Origin: Rhodospirillales bacterium
Lineage (GTDB): Bacteria > Pseudomonadota > Alphaproteobacteria > Rhodospirillales > Shumkoniaceae
DNA: 64,000 nt
Assembly: GCA_014859895.1 (NCBI GenBank)
Contig: JACZKS010000077.1
Coordinates: 1-64,000, forward strand
Direction of reading: 5' to 3'
The notes under the pieces were generated by a model. It had not been told where the DNA came from. It did no database searches and worked only from the letters and a program-made list of their open reading frames with translations. Numbering within the stretch: position 1 is the first letter of the stretch; each line of letters begins with the position of its first letter. Positions 53,422 through 63,801 of the stretch are shown here, in pieces. A program made the translations under genes and the position numbers.

Positions 53422-54693
53422 GTGAATTTTGCAGGCATCGACACTCCGCCCCGGCGCAGCGTGAAAAGCCTCATCCTCGTCGTGGGGCTCGCGTCGATCG
53501 CCGCGATGAGCGCCGCCCGGGCCAATGAACCCGACTTCTCCCCTCCCCTGCCGCCAATTGCCTCCTTGCCGCAAGCTTCCCAATTGCCGCTGGCAACCCA
53601 AGTGCCATCGGCCACCGACAACGTCCGTACGGTGAACCTGACCGTCGGCGAGGGCGACAGCCTCGCCTCCATGCTCGGTCAGGCCGGCGTCGGTGCGGCA
53701 AGCAAGGCGGCTGCCCTGACAGCGCTCGGCGATCTGTTCGATCCTATGGATCTACGGCCGGGAGCCGCCGTGCAGGTCGTTCTCGAAACCCAGGGCCAGG
53801 AGGCCATCATCCGCTCGCTGCACCTCGAAACTGGTACGGCGGAGGATCTTACCGTCTATGTCCCCCAGCCGACGCCCGCCCGCCAAGCCGGCCCCGCCAA
53901 CACGAGCGGGATGGCCGTCTACCAGGTCTCGGGCGAGGTCGGGGCGAGCTTCCATAACTCGTTGCTTGCCGCCAACCTGTCTCTGCCCCTCGTCGAGGAG
54001 GCGCTGCTCGCCTTGACGAACGATCCGGATCTGCCCGCCGGCCCTCCACCATCGGCCCGTTTCAAGGTGGTTTACCTGGCCCTGTCGGCCACCTCGCGCG
54101 GTCGGGGCGACGAGTTCCGCTATATCGAGATCGACGACGGGCAAAAGGTGCACCGGGTCTACCGCTATCGGCTCGACGACGTCGCCACCGCCATCGCATC
54201 GACGGCCGGTACCGGCGAAGCGATGATCGACTTCGTGCTACCCCTGAAGCGGGCGGAAGTGACGTCGCCTTTCGGGTGGCGCATTCACCCGGTGTTTAAA
54301 GACCGGCGATTCCATAAGGGCGTCGATTTCAGGGCACCCAAGGGAACGCCCGTCTCGGCGAGCGCCGAGGGCGTTGTCGTCGACGTCGGCTGGCGGGGGA
54401 ACTACGGCAGGATCATCCGCGTCCGCCACCAGGCCAATGTCGAAACCACCTACTCGCACCTGTCGGGTTTCGCCCGCGGCCTGTATGCCGGCAAGAAGGT
54501 CAAGCAGGGCCAAGTCATCGGCTACGTCGGACGCACCGGCGTGGCGACTGGATACCATCTCTATTACGAGATATTGGTCGACGGCAAACATGTGAACCCG
54601 CTCGATCCTCCGGCCGTCTTCAACGTGCGTTTTGACAGCCACCAGTTGAGCGCCCTCAAGGACTACCTCGGCCGCACGGCGACCCTCAACTGA
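53422..54693 (+). CDS. M23-family (LytM-domain) envelope protein with altered zinc site
   Basis: A 423-residue exported protein; GTG start with GGGGGAA upstream. Signal or anchor segment at about 15-33, then a Pro/Ser-rich linker, an OapA/LysM-like N-domain (TVGEGDSLASMLGQAGVGA) and a C-terminal M23 domain. The M23 domain has RFHKGVDFRAPKGTPV (H298, D302) and TYSHLSGF, but HLYYE at 379-383 where the family has HLHYE, so the second zinc His is Tyr381. Peptidoglycan hydrolysis may be lost; degenerate LytM proteins act as amidase activators in division. Confidence 0.87.
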   Translation: MNFAGIDTPPRRSVKSLILVVGLASIAAMSAARANEPDFSPPLPPIASLPQASQLPLATQVPSATDNVRTVNLTVGEGDSLASMLGQAGVGAASKAAALTALGDLFDPMDLRPGAAVQVVLETQGQEAIIRSLHLETGTAEDLTVYVPQPTPARQAGPANTSGMAVYQVSGEVGASFHNSLLAANLSLPLVEEALLALTNDPDLPAGPPPSARFKVVYLALSATSRGRGDEFRYIEIDDGQKVHRVYRYRLDDVATAIASTAGTGEAMIDFVLPLKRAEVTSPFGWRIHPVFKDRRFHKGVDFRAPKGTPVSASAEGVVVDVGWRGNYGRIIRVRHQANVETTYSHLSGFARGLYAGKKVKQGQVIGYVGRTGVATGYHLYYEILVDGKHVNPLDPPAVFNVRFDSHQLSALKDYLGRTATLN

Positions 54694-54821
54694 GGCGCGA
54701 GCCGCCCCCCCGTCATTCCCCGTCGATTGGTCACCTTCAACGTCGCAGCCCCGGGGGATTGCGCGGCCGTCCCGCCGGGATATCTCTATAGCCGGCAGTT
54801 CAATCCAAGCATGAGGCCACG

Positions 54822-55739
54822 ATGAACTACGCGAAGACCGCCATCCTGCTGGCCGGATTGACCGGGCTGTTCGTCGGCGCCGGCTATCTGATTGGCGGCG
54901 AGACTGGCATGGCGTTTGCCTTCCTGCTGGCATTGGGCATGAACGCCTTCGCCTACTGGAACTCCGACAAGATGGTGCTAAGGATGTACGGTGCCCGCCA
55001 GATCGGACGCGCCGGGGCGCCGGAGTTCTATGACACGGTGGCCGACCTGTCGCGCCGCGCCGGATTGCCGATGCCCAAGGTCTACATCATCGACAGCGAC
55101 CAGCCGAACGCCTTTGCCACCGGCCGCAATCCCGCCAACGCGGCGGTAGCGGCAACCACCGGCCTGCTCCGCCGCATGAGCCGCGAAGAGGTGGCCGGCG
55201 TCATGGCCCACGAGCTGGCCCACGTGCGAAACCGCGATACCCTGATCATGACGATCACGGCCACGCTCGCCGGCGCCATCGGCATGCTGGCGCAGTTCGC
55301 CTTCTTCTTCGGCGGCAGCCGCGGCAGCCGCAACAATCCGCTCGGCCTCATTGGCGTGCTGCTGGTGGCCATCGTCGCGCCGCTCGCCGCCATGCTGGTG
55401 CAGATGGCCATCTCGCGCTCCCGCGAGTACGAGGCCGACCGCGCCGGTGCCGAGATCAGCGGCCAACCGCTGTGGCTGGCCTCGGCCCTCCAGCGCCTGG
55501 AAGATACCGTCCGTCTCAGCCCCAACGAGACCGCCCAGCGTAATCCGGCGACGGCGCACCTGTTCATCGTCAACCCGCTTTCCGGCGGCCAGGGCGACAG
55601 CCTGTTTTCCACCCATCCCAGCACCGCCAATCGTGTAAGGCGACTGCGCGAAATGGCCGGCGGCCCGGCCCCCCGTCAACGCGAGGCGGTGGTCCGTCGG
55701 CGGACCGGCCCCTGGGGACGAACCGGACCCTGGGGCTGA
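54822..55739 (+). CDS. htpX: Membrane zinc metalloprotease HtpX
   Basis: A 305-residue HtpX. Two N-terminal helices, the metal site HELAH (H130, H134) with the third ligand Glu in [12 protein letters not shown], and two further helices between them. The N-terminal segment [20 protein letters not shown] fits the family. It degrades misfolded inner-membrane proteins, often under heat stress. The C-terminal tail has a short repeat ([11 protein letters not shown]). Confidence 0.94.
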   Translation: MNYAKTAILLAGLTGLFVGAGYLIGGETGMAFAFLLALGMNAFAYWNSDKMVLRMYGARQIGRAGAPEFYDTVADLSRRAGLPMPKVYIIDSDQPNAFATGRNPANAAVAATTGLLRRMSREEVAGVMAHELAHVRNRDTLIMTITATLAGAIGMLAQFAFFFGGSRGSRNNPLGLIGVLLVAIVAPLAAMLVQMAISRSREYEADRAGAEISGQPLWLASALQRLEDTVRLSPNETAQRNPATAHLFIVNPLSGGQGDSLFSTHPSTANRVRRLREMAGGPAPRQREAVVRRRTGPWGRTGPWG

Positions 55740-55836
55740 GGTCAAACCTTCACGCCTTCTCACAAGGCCGCGAGGTGACCTTCCCAAACCTTTGTTGATG
55801 CCCACCTGTCCCCCAGCAACCGAGGGGACGGATGTC

Positions 55837-57219
55837 ATGATCGGACAACGGCGGTGGATGGGAGCTGCGGTGGTAGTGCTGTTGACGCTAGCCATCGCGA
55901 TACCGGCCCAGGCCGATGATGATGACGCGATCCATGAGGAGAGCCGAACGGTGGTGCTGGGCCAGTTCCTCGGCCTCTCCGACGACATCCTGATGACCGC
56001 CCTGGCGGCACTGCGTCAACGGGACGATCCCGGCGTCGCCGCCTCCCTCATCCTGGCGCTCCGCTTCAATCGTCCGGCCACCCAACCCATCGCCGACGCC
56101 CTGGCGGCGATCACCGGCGAAACGGACGCTCGAAGCTGGTTCGACTGGATGCTGTGGCAGGAGGCACACCCGGAAATCGTTCCCCATCCCAGCTTCCGGC
56201 GCCTCAAACTCGACCTTCTCCTGGCCATCGATCCCAACTTCGCCCGTTTCCTGCCGCTGACGCCGGCGGCGGAGATCCGCCTGGAAGAGGTGGTTTGGGG
56301 CGGCGTGGCGGCGGCCGAGGGCATCCCCGCCTTGACCAACCCCGCGCTCGTCGCCGCCGGAGACGCCGGCTACCTGATTCCCGGCGAGCCGGTGTTCGGT
56401 GTCGAAATCGACGGTGACGCCCGCGCCTATCCGCTGCGCATTCTCGACTGGCACGAGATGCTGAATGATGTCGTCGGCGGCGTTCCGGTGTCGCTGGCCT
56501 ACTGTACGCTGTGCGGCTCCGGCATTCTCTATGACGGTCGCGTCGAGGGGCGGGAGCAGCCGCTGACGTTCGGTTCCTCCGGCCTGCTCTATCGTTCCAA
56601 CAAGCTGATGCACGACCTTGCCACCGACAGCCTGTGGAATCAGTTCACCGGCCGTCCGGTGTCCGGTCCGCTGGCCGGCTCGGGCATCACGCTCAAGATA
56701 CTGCCCATCGTGCTGACCAACTGGCGCGACTGGCTGGCCGCCCATCCCGACACCCGGGTGCTGTCGCTCGACACCGGTTACGTGCGCGACTACACCCCCG
56801 ACGCCCCTTACGGCCACTACTTCAACAGTCCTGACCTGATGTTCCCCGCCCTGGCGCCGGATGCGACGCATGCCCTCAAGGACAGGGTTTTCGGTATCCG
56901 TACCGCAGGCGGCGCCAAGGCTTGGCCGCTGGAAGATTTTCGGAACCGGCCGGTAATCAACGACAGCATCGGCTTCACCGACGTCGTGTTGATCGGCAAC
57001 GCCGTCACCGGCACCGTGCGCGCCTACCGCCGCGACGGGCTGACCTTCGCCCCCAGCCCAGCGCCCGATCGGCTGACCGCCGATGGCGAGGAATGGCGGG
57101 TGACGGAAAACGCGCTTCTCGGTCCCGGCGATGCCAGACTGGCCCGCATGGCCGGCCATGTCGCCTTCTGGTTCGCTTGGTCGGCCTTCGTCGACCATCC
57201 GTCCGGCGCCTCTCGATAG
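55837..57219 (+). CDS. DUF3179 secreted protein
   Basis: A 460-residue exported protein with a signal peptide (MGAAVVVLLTLAIAIPAQADD). A helical N-region (ALAALRQRDDPGVAASLILA) precedes the DUF3179 domain from about residue 185: GVEIDGDARAYPLRILDWHE, SLAYCTLCGSGILYD (a CTLC pair that could bind metal or form a disulfide), TFGSSGLLYRSNKLMHD and LWNQFTGRPVSGPLAGSGI. The biochemical function of DUF3179 is not known. GAGGGG precedes the ATG. Confidence 0.87.
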   Translation: MIGQRRWMGAAVVVLLTLAIAIPAQADDDDAIHEESRTVVLGQFLGLSDDILMTALAALRQRDDPGVAASLILALRFNRPATQPIADALAAITGETDARSWFDWMLWQEAHPEIVPHPSFRRLKLDLLLAIDPNFARFLPLTPAAEIRLEEVVWGGVAAAEGIPALTNPALVAAGDAGYLIPGEPVFGVEIDGDARAYPLRILDWHEMLNDVVGGVPVSLAYCTLCGSGILYDGRVEGREQPLTFGSSGLLYRSNKLMHDLATDSLWNQFTGRPVSGPLAGSGITLKILPIVLTNWRDWLAAHPDTRVLSLDTGYVRDYTPDAPYGHYFNSPDLMFPALAPDATHALKDRVFGIRTAGGAKAWPLEDFRNRPVINDSIGFTDVVLIGNAVTGTVRAYRRDGLTFAPSPAPDRLTADGEEWRVTENALLGPGDARLARMAGHVAFWFAWSAFVDHPSGASR

Positions 57220-57331
57220 GGCACCCGGAAGCTCTTCCGGCCGGTTTTAGCCATTTTTGCCCTGGTACCGGGCGGCGCCGGCCCTAAATCAACCATGGGG
57301 AGGCCGACGGCAGCAACGCGAGGGGTCAGGT

Positions 57332-58147
57332 ATGACCGTTTCTCCGAACAGGCCGCTCGATGGCCAGCGAGCCATCGTCACCGGCGCCAGTTCAGGCATC
57401 GGCGCCGCCATTGCCAGCGCTCTGTCCGTGGCCGGCGCCAGGGTGATCGTCAATTTCATGGGTGGCGAGGAAGCCGCCCGCCAAGTTGTCGGAGGCATCG
57501 TTGCGTCGGACGGAGAGGCGCTGGCCGTTCAGGCCGACGTCAGCCGCGAGGAGCAGGTGCAATCGCTGTTCGCCGCCGCCGTCGACGCCTGGGGCGGCCT
57601 CGACATCCTGGTCAACAACGCCGGCGTGCAGCGCGACGCCGCCTTCGTCGACATGACGCTTCAGGACTGGGAGACCGTCATCGACATCAACCTTGGTGGC
57701 CAGTTTCTGTGCGCTCGCGAGGCGGCCCGGCTTTTCCTCAAGCAGGGGGTACGTCCCGAGGTTTCGGCGGCGGCCGGCAAGATCATCTGCATCTCGTCGG
57801 TCCATGACGTCATCCCGTGGGCCGGCCATGTCAACTATGCCGCGTCCAAGGGCGGCCTCGGCATGATGATGAAAAGCATCGCCCAGGAACTGGCGCGCCA
57901 TCGGGTCCGGGTCAATGCCATCTCGCCCGGCGCCATCAAGACCGCCATCAACCGCGCCGCCTGGGAAACCCCCGAAGCCATGGCGCGGCTGCTTCCCCTC
58001 GTCCCCTACGGCCGCATCGGCGAGCCGGACGATATCGGCAAGGCCGCCGTTTGGCTGGCCTCTGATGAATCCGACTACGTCACCGGGGCCACCCTCTATG
58101 TGGACGGCGGCATGACTCTTTACCCCGCCTTCATCGACAACGGCTGA
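57332..58147 (+). CDS. Short-chain dehydrogenase/reductase, glucose-1-dehydrogenase-like
   Basis: A 271-residue SDR with TGASSGIG (17-24), NNAG near 95-98, and the catalytic set S156, Y169, K173. The order [13 protein letters not shown] at the C-terminus is typical of glucose-1-dehydrogenase-like SDRs. GAGGGG precedes the ATG. It is followed after 31 bp by the GH15 gene on the same strand, so a role in the same sugar pathway is likely. NAD or NADP preference is not determined. Confidence 0.88.
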   Translation: MTVSPNRPLDGQRAIVTGASSGIGAAIASALSVAGARVIVNFMGGEEAARQVVGGIVASDGEALAVQADVSREEQVQSLFAAAVDAWGGLDILVNNAGVQRDAAFVDMTLQDWETVIDINLGGQFLCAREAARLFLKQGVRPEVSAAAGKIICISSVHDVIPWAGHVNYAASKGGLGMMMKSIAQELARHRVRVNAISPGAIKTAINRAAWETPEAMARLLPLVPYGRIGEPDDIGKAAVWLASDESDYVTGATLYVDGGMTLYPAFIDNG

Positions 58148-58178
58148 GCGCTCCAATCGATCAGGAAAGGATACCGTC

Positions 58179-60029
58179 ATGGGATACCCCCCCATCGAGG
58201 ACCACGCGATGATCGGCAACATGCATAGCGTCGCCCTGGTCACCGTCGACGGCACCATCGATTGGATGTGCATCCCCCGCTTCGATTCGCCGGCCGTCTT
58301 CGCCAGCCTGCTCGACGATGAGAAGGGCGGGTATTTCCGTATCTCGCCGCGGACCGAGGACGTGACCTGCAAGCAGTTCTACTGGCCCGACACCAACGTG
58401 TTGGTCACCCGCTTTCTTTCCGCCGATGGCGCCGCCGAACTGATTGATTTCATGCCGGTCTCCGGTGCCCCGGTCGTCGGCGAAAAGCACCGCCACCATC
58501 CGCTGATCCGGCGGGTCACCGCCGTTCGCGGCCACATCGATCTTAGGATGGAATGCCGACCGGCCTTTAATTTCGCGCGCGACAGCCACGTTGTCGACAT
58601 CACTCAGGACGGCGCCGTCTTCTCCTCGGAAACCCTGATCCTCGGCCTCGACACCAAGGTGCCGCTGAGAGTCGAGGGAGACGCCGTCGTTGCCGAATTT
58701 TCTCTGGCCGAAGGCGACAGCGCCACCTTCGTGCTGTCCGACCTGCCCGACGGTGACCGGTGCGGAACGGCGCTTTCTCAAGACGATGCCGAAGCGCTGT
58801 TCCACCACACCGTCAACTTCTGGCGCTCGTGGCTCGCCAAGTGCCAGTACCGTGGCCGCTGGCGCGAGATGGTCCATCGCTCCGCCCTGGCGCTGAAGCT
58901 GATGACCTACGAGCCAACCGGCGCCATTGTCGCCGCCCCGACGTGCAGCCTGCCCGAAGGGGTCAACGGACAGCGCAACTGGGATTACCGTTTCACGTGG
59001 ATCCGTGATTCGGCTTTCACCATCTATGCCTTCCTGCGCCTCGGGTTCACCGCGGAAGCCGAGCAGTTCAAGGACTTCCTGCAACGCTACTGCCTCGACG
59101 TGATGGCCACCGAGAACGGTCCGCTGCAAGTCATGTACGGGATCGACGGACGCCACACCTTGACCGAAGAGATACTGGACCATCTCGACGGCTACCGGGG
59201 CTCCAAGCCCGTCCGCGTCGGGAACGCCGCCTTCAACCAACTTCAGCTCGACATCTATGGCGAACTGCTGGACGCGATCTATCTGTTCAACAAGTACGGC
59301 ACGCCGATATCGTACGATTTCTGGCTCGTCCTCCAGTCGCTCGTCGACTGGGTGTGCGAGAACTGGCGACGCCAGGACGAAGGCATCTGGGAGGTGCGCG
59401 GCGGCTCGCAGGATTTCGTCTATTCCAAGCTGATGTGCTGGGTGGCCGTGGATCGCGGCCTGCGGCTCGCCGATAAGCGTTCGTTCCCGGCCCCGCGAGA
59501 GCGCTGGCTCGCGGTGCGCGACGAGATCTACCGGGACATCATGAGCAAGGGCTGGAACCGCGATCGCCAGGCTTTCGTCCAGCGCTACGGCGGCACCGCG
59601 CTCGATGCCGCCAACCTGATGATGCCGCTGGTATTCTTCCTGTCGCCCACCGACCCGAGGATGCTGAAGACGCTGGACGCCATCCTGCAGCCACCCGAGA
59701 AGGGCGGACTGGTCTCCAACAGCCTGGTCTACCGCTACAACGTCGCGGAAACCTTCGACGGCTTGGTCGGCGAGGAAGGCACCTTCAACATCTGCACCTT
59801 CTGGCTGGTCGAGGCCCTGACCCGGGCCGGCCGCTTCCGGCGCGACCGATTGGACGAAGCCCGCCTGATGTTCGAGCGCATGTTGGGCTTCACCAACCAC
59901 GTCGGGCTTTACGCCGAACAGACCGGCTTCCACGGCGAGGGACTGGGCAATTTTCCGCAGGCCTTCACCCACCTGGCGCTCATCAGCGCCGCCTTCAACC
60001 TGGACAGGGCACTCGGCCCCGGCGGCTGA
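58179..60029 (+). CDS. Glycoside hydrolase family 15 (glucoamylase/trehalase-like)
   Basis: A 616-residue GH15 enzyme. A beta-sandwich N-domain (about 1-215; [20 protein letters not shown]) precedes the alpha/alpha-barrel (about 220-600) with [31 protein letters not shown], and the catalytic-region [20 protein letters not shown]. No signal peptide, so it acts in the cytoplasm. Bacterial GH15 members split trehalose or alpha-glucosides. AAGGA lies upstream. It is paired with the SDR gene. Confidence 0.92.
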   Translation: MGYPPIEDHAMIGNMHSVALVTVDGTIDWMCIPRFDSPAVFASLLDDEKGGYFRISPRTEDVTCKQFYWPDTNVLVTRFLSADGAAELIDFMPVSGAPVVGEKHRHHPLIRRVTAVRGHIDLRMECRPAFNFARDSHVVDITQDGAVFSSETLILGLDTKVPLRVEGDAVVAEFSLAEGDSATFVLSDLPDGDRCGTALSQDDAEALFHHTVNFWRSWLAKCQYRGRWREMVHRSALALKLMTYEPTGAIVAAPTCSLPEGVNGQRNWDYRFTWIRDSAFTIYAFLRLGFTAEAEQFKDFLQRYCLDVMATENGPLQVMYGIDGRHTLTEEILDHLDGYRGSKPVRVGNAAFNQLQLDIYGELLDAIYLFNKYGTPISYDFWLVLQSLVDWVCENWRRQDEGIWEVRGGSQDFVYSKLMCWVAVDRGLRLADKRSFPAPRERWLAVRDEIYRDIMSKGWNRDRQAFVQRYGGTALDAANLMMPLVFFLSPTDPRMLKTLDAILQPPEKGGLVSNSLVYRYNVAETFDGLVGEEGTFNICTFWLVEALTRAGRFRRDRLDEARLMFERMLGFTNHVGLYAEQTGFHGEGLGNFPQAFTHLALISAAFNLDRALGPGG

Positions 60030-60032
60030 CGG

Positions 60033-61370
60033 TCAGGCGACGCCGGCTTCCTTGAGGGCGGCATCGACGGCGCGGGACAGCCGCTCGACGATCTGCCCAA
60101 CCACCTCGGTGTCGATGATATAGGGCGGGGCCAGCAGCACGTGGTCGCCATACTGGCCGTCGATGCAACCTCCCATCGGGTAGCAGCACAGGCCGTTGGC
60201 CATCGCCGCCTTCTTGATCTTGGCGTTGATCTTGAGCGCCGGATCGAAGGGTTTTTTGCTGGCCCGGTCGGCGACCAGCTCGATCGACTGGAAGAGGCCG
60301 CGTCCGCGGATGTCGCCGACGTAGGGGTGGTTGCCGAAGCGCTCGTTGAGGGCCTGATCGAGTTCGGCACCGCGGGCCTTGACGTTGGCCAGCAAGTTCT
60401 CTTCGCGGATCACCGTCTGCACGGCCAGCGCCGCCGCGCAGGCGGTGGCGTGGCCGATATAGGTGAAGCCGTGCTGGAAGAAGCCCGAGCCGTTGACCAC
60501 GGCCTCGAAGATCCGGCGCGATGCCAGGGTGGCGCCGATCGGCTGGTAGCCGGCGCCCAGACCCTTGGCGATGGCGACGATGTCGGGAACGACGCCATCC
60601 TGCTCGCAGGCGAACAGCGTGCCGGTGCGGCCCATGCCGCACATCACCTCGTCCAAGATCAAGAGCACGCCGTATTTGTCGCAGATCTCGCGGATGCGCT
60701 TGAAATAGCCAGGAACGGAAGGAACGCTGCCCATGGTGGCGCCGACCACCGGCTCGGCGATGAAGCCGATCACCGCATCGGCGCCCAACTCCAGGATCTT
60801 GGCCTCCAGCTCGTTGGCCACCCGGAGGCCGTATTCAGCCTCGCTCTCGTCGTCGCGCCGGCCGCGATAGGCATAGCACGGCGAAATATGATGGCCCTCG
60901 ATAAGAATCGGCTCGAATTGCTTACGCCGCCACATGTTGCCGCCCACCGCCAGAGCGCCCAGGGTATTGCCGTGATAGCTCTGCAGCCGGCCGACAAAGT
61001 AGCGGCGCTGCGGCTGGCCGACTTCCAGGAAATACTGGCGGGCCAGCTTGAGCGCGGTTTCCACGGCCTCGGAGCCGCCGGACACGTAATAGACCCGCTC
61101 GATGCCCTTGGGCGCCGCCTCGATCAGCATGTCGGCCAGTCGCTCGGTCGCCTCGGTGGTGAAGAACGAGCTATGGGCATAGGCCAGTCGGTCGACCTGA
61201 TCCTTGATGGCGGCGATCACCTTGGGATGGCCGTGGCCCAGGCACGACACCGCGGCGCCGCCGCTGGCGTCGATGTAGCGCTTGCCCTGAGCGTCAATCA
61301 GGTACGGCCCTTCCCCGCCGACGGCGAACGGAAGGTCATGCTTGGGATAACGGTGGAAAACATGATTCAT
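60033..61370 (-). CDS. Class III pyridoxal-phosphate aminotransferase
   Basis: A 445-residue omega-type aminotransferase. It shows RYIDASGGAAVSCLGHGHP, YYVSGGSEAVETALKLARQY, LILDEVMCGMGRTGTLFACE (PLP Asp) and DIVAIAKGLGAGYQPIGATL with the PLP Lys. It should move an amino group between an omega-amino or beta-amino acid and a keto acid. The start is uncertain: MNHVFHRYPK fits the family and is used here, with no clear Shine-Dalgarno. It lies 43 bp downstream of the dehydrogenase gene on the same strand. Confidence 0.9.
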   Translation of the reverse strand: MNHVFHRYPKHDLPFAVGGEGPYLIDAQGKRYIDASGGAAVSCLGHGHPKVIAAIKDQVDRLAYAHSSFFTTEATERLADMLIEAAPKGIERVYYVSGGSEAVETALKLARQYFLEVGQPQRRYFVGRLQSYHGNTLGALAVGGNMWRRKQFEPILIEGHHISPCYAYRGRRDDESEAEYGLRVANELEAKILELGADAVIGFIAEPVVGATMGSVPSVPGYFKRIREICDKYGVLLILDEVMCGMGRTGTLFACEQDGVVPDIVAIAKGLGAGYQPIGATLASRRIFEAVVNGSGFFQHGFTYIGHATACAAALAVQTVIREENLLANVKARGAELDQALNERFGNHPYVGDIRGRGLFQSIELVADRASKKPFDPALKINAKIKKAAMANGLCCYPMGGCIDGQYGDHVLLAPPYIIDTEVVGQIVERLSRAVDAALKEAGVA

Positions 61371-61413
61371 GGCTTTGATCCCATTCGGTTCCGGCACACG
61401 GCCTGCCGGCCGG

Positions 61414-62337
61414 TCAATCCATCGGCAGCGAGCCCATCGGCGAGACGTCCGGTTCGCCCCTTTCCAAGTCGTTTTCTAGGAACTCGCCCAACCGCTTCAG
61501 CTTGCGCCCGGCGGCGGCGGCCACTTGGGCGGCATCCCTGCCCTGCCAGTCGTAGAAACCCTTGCCGGTGCGGATGCCGAATTCCCGGCGCTTCAACTTG
61601 CGATCCAGAATGGAGCAAGGCGACTTGGCAAGGTTGAGGTGCGGCACGATGGACTTCTGGGCCAGAATGTGCGGCTCCAGATTGAAGATGTCCTTGCCCT
61701 CCAGCAGGCCGGTCACGCAGAAGCGCGGGCCCAGAAGTTTCTTGGCCACCTTGTCGATGTCCTCGGGCTTGACGATGCCGTTCTCGATCAGGTGATAGGC
61801 TTCGTGCAGAATGGCGTGCTGCAGGCGGTTCCACAGATAACCGACGATCGGTTTGGAAAGCACGATGGCCTCGCGCCCCGCGACTTCCAGGGCGCAGACC
61901 GCCCGCTCGATCACGTCGTCCTGGGTCTCGGCCACGCGCACCACCTCGACCAGCGGCGATATGTCGGCCGGCGTGAAGAAGTGCATGCCGATGAAGCGCT
62001 CGGGATGCTTGAGCGCGCTGGCCATCTCCTGGAGCGGCAGGCCAGACGTGTTGCTTGCAATGATCGGCCCTGCCCCATAGGCCGCTTCGAGGACGTGGAA
62101 GACGGCGACCTTGGCGTCGAGCACTTCGACGATCGCCTCCACCACAAGGTCCGGCGCCTCCTTGGGAAGCTCGCACACCAAACGGATGCCGGCCGGAAGC
62201 GTGCCGTCGTCCTTCACATGCGGATCGAAGGCCGTAACGGACATGCCGGCCCCGGCGAACAGGCGGGCGATGCCTCGCCCCAAGACTCCGAAACCAACGA
62301 CGAGGACATTTGAAATCGGGGCCGGATTCATTGCCAT
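61414..62337 (-). CDS. 3-hydroxyacyl-CoA-dehydrogenase-family protein (L-carnitine/hydroxyacid dehydrogenase-like)
   Basis: A 307-residue NAD-dependent dehydrogenase. The N-terminal Rossmann motif is VLVVGFGVLGRGIARLFAGA; the substrate motifs are SNTSGLPLQEMASALKHPER and GMHFFTPADISPLVEVVRV; the C-terminal domain has KPIVGYLWNRLQHAILHEAY. It resembles carnitine and L-gulonate-type dehydrogenases more than beta-oxidation enzymes. GGAG precedes the ATG. It is between an EamA exporter and the aminotransferase on one strand, a possible beta-amino/hydroxy acid catabolic set. Confidence 0.85.
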   Translation of the reverse strand: MAMNPAPISNVLVVGFGVLGRGIARLFAGAGMSVTAFDPHVKDDGTLPAGIRLVCELPKEAPDLVVEAIVEVLDAKVAVFHVLEAAYGAGPIIASNTSGLPLQEMASALKHPERFIGMHFFTPADISPLVEVVRVAETQDDVIERAVCALEVAGREAIVLSKPIVGYLWNRLQHAILHEAYHLIENGIVKPEDIDKVAKKLLGPRFCVTGLLEGKDIFNLEPHILAQKSIVPHLNLAKSPCSILDRKLKRREFGIRTGKGFYDWQGRDAAQVAAAAGRKLKRLGEFLENDLERGEPDVSPMGSLPMD

Positions 62338-62403
62338 GGCGTTTTCTCCGTCGGCTCTCTGCTGGGCCGTGGGGGCCGACCTTCCTCCTTCGAAAAGGGC
62401 ATG

Positions 62404-63321
62404 TCAATGCCCGACGGAAGCCCTCCCGGCACGAGGAGAGGAAAGCCGCGCCGGCAGCAGTTCAACCATCAGGACGCCGGCCAGGATCATCGCGCAGCCG
62501 ACCAGTTCGAGGGGACCCAGCCGCTCGCCCAGGAAGATCATGCCGGTCAGCGACGCGAACACCGTTTCCGAGGACAGGATGATGGCAGCGTCGGGCGCCG
62601 GCGTGTGCGCCTGGCCGACTACTTGAAGAGTGAAGCCGATGCCGACCGACATCACCCCGCCGTAGGCGATGTAGGGGGCGGCGACGACGAGGGCAGCGAA
62701 GGTTATCGGCTCGCTGAACGCGCCCCAGATGAGGCCGAGGGCGGCGCAAACGAAGAACTGGGCACAGGCGACGACGAAGGGCGCACCGGTGCGCCGGGCC
62801 AGGGACCCCACCAGCAGCACATGGATCGCCCAGAAGAAGGCGCCGGCGATCACCCACAGGTCGCCAGTCCGTATCGCCATGATGTCACCGCCCGCCAGGA
62901 TATAGGCGCCCAGCGTGCAGCCGGCGGCGGCTGGCCAAACCACCCAGTGGGGCACCTGACGCAGGAAGACGAGGGCGATCAGAGGCGTCAGCGGAACGTA
63001 AAGTGCCGTCAGGAAGCCGGCGTTCGAGACCGTCGTATAGGTGATGCCGATCTGCTGAAGCAGGGCGCCCACGAAAAGGCAGACGCCGAGGACAACAAGT
63101 CCAAAGCGGTCGGCCGGCGCCAGCCGCCAATCCGCCTCGCGTTTCAGCCGCCGGCCCTGGACGAGGGCGAACGGCAGGACCATCAGCGCGCCCAGCAGGA
63201 AGCGGGCGCCGGTATAGACCATCGGCCCGATGTGCTCCATTGCCAGCTGCTGGACGGCAAACGTCGTCCCCCAGACGACGGCGGTGACAAGCAGCACCAT
63301 GTTGGCCTGGAGGCGGGTCAT
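62404..63321 (-). CDS. EamA-family (DMT) permease
   Basis: A 305-residue protein with ten helices in two EamA repeats (NMVLLVTAVVWGTTFAVQQL first, DLWVIAGAFFWAIHVLLVGS second). I start at MTRLQAN because the upstream extension is not membrane-like. It lies 66 bp upstream of the dehydrogenase gene on the same strand. It probably exports a small metabolite. Confidence 0.88.
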   Translation of the reverse strand: MTRLQANMVLLVTAVVWGTTFAVQQLAMEHIGPMVYTGARFLLGALMVLPFALVQGRRLKREADWRLAPADRFGLVVLGVCLFVGALLQQIGITYTTVSNAGFLTALYVPLTPLIALVFLRQVPHWVVWPAAAGCTLGAYILAGGDIMAIRTGDLWVIAGAFFWAIHVLLVGSLARRTGAPFVVACAQFFVCAALGLIWGAFSEPITFAALVVAAPYIAYGGVMSVGIGFTLQVVGQAHTPAPDAAIILSSETVFASLTGMIFLGERLGPLELVGCAMILAGVLMVELLPARLSSPRAGRASVGH

Positions 63322-63469
63322 GCGAATCGGTCCTCGCGGGGAAAGGCGATGATTTTGGGCAGCCGGCGACAAGGAGAACTCCGGCTTGAAGAGGGCGGAT
63401 ATTAGCGTTCCGGCCAGCCAGGTCAAACGGGGATCGACCCGGACCCGTGAAATCAACCGGGCGGCGCCG

Positions 63470-63787
63470 CTATGGGCGCAGGAGAACCTGGAACGCCGGC
63501 AGGGTCAGCAACACCGCGCCACCCAACCAGATCCACATCGAAACCGGGCTTTGCGGATCGCCCTCCGCCAGCCTTTCCCACAGGGCGGCCGGTACTCCGG
63601 AACCCAGCAGCGTTGCCGTCGACACCAGGATCGAGGAGAACATCAGAACCCAGTGGACGGTCTTGGGGAACAGTTCCGGCAACAGCATGGTGGTGATCGG
63701 CACGGCGATCTGCAGATAGGGCGAGAACAAGCCGTTCACCACGCACAGGCCGACGACGAGAACGAACAGAAATTGACGGCTGACCAT
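63470..63787 (-). CDS. Small membrane protein of unknown function
   Basis: A 105-residue protein with three hydrophobic segments (QFLFVLVVGLCVVNGLF, HWVLMFSSILVSTATLLG, MWIWLGGAVLLTLPAFQVLL). No recognised family. It is the last of the minus-strand genes before the partial gene at the right edge; the two are 14 bp apart and may be one operon. No clear Shine-Dalgarno is visible. Confidence 0.6.
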   Translation of the reverse strand: MVSRQFLFVLVVGLCVVNGLFSPYLQIAVPITTMLLPELFPKTVHWVLMFSSILVSTATLLGSGVPAALWERLAEGDPQSPVSMWIWLGGAVLLTLPAFQVLLRP

Positions 63788-63801
63788 GGGCGCGGCCGCG
63801 A

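Noticed and set aside
58161..59972. 603-codon frame antisense to the GH15 gene
   Set aside because: No recognisable domain, while the plus-strand GH15 protein has complete catalytic blocks.
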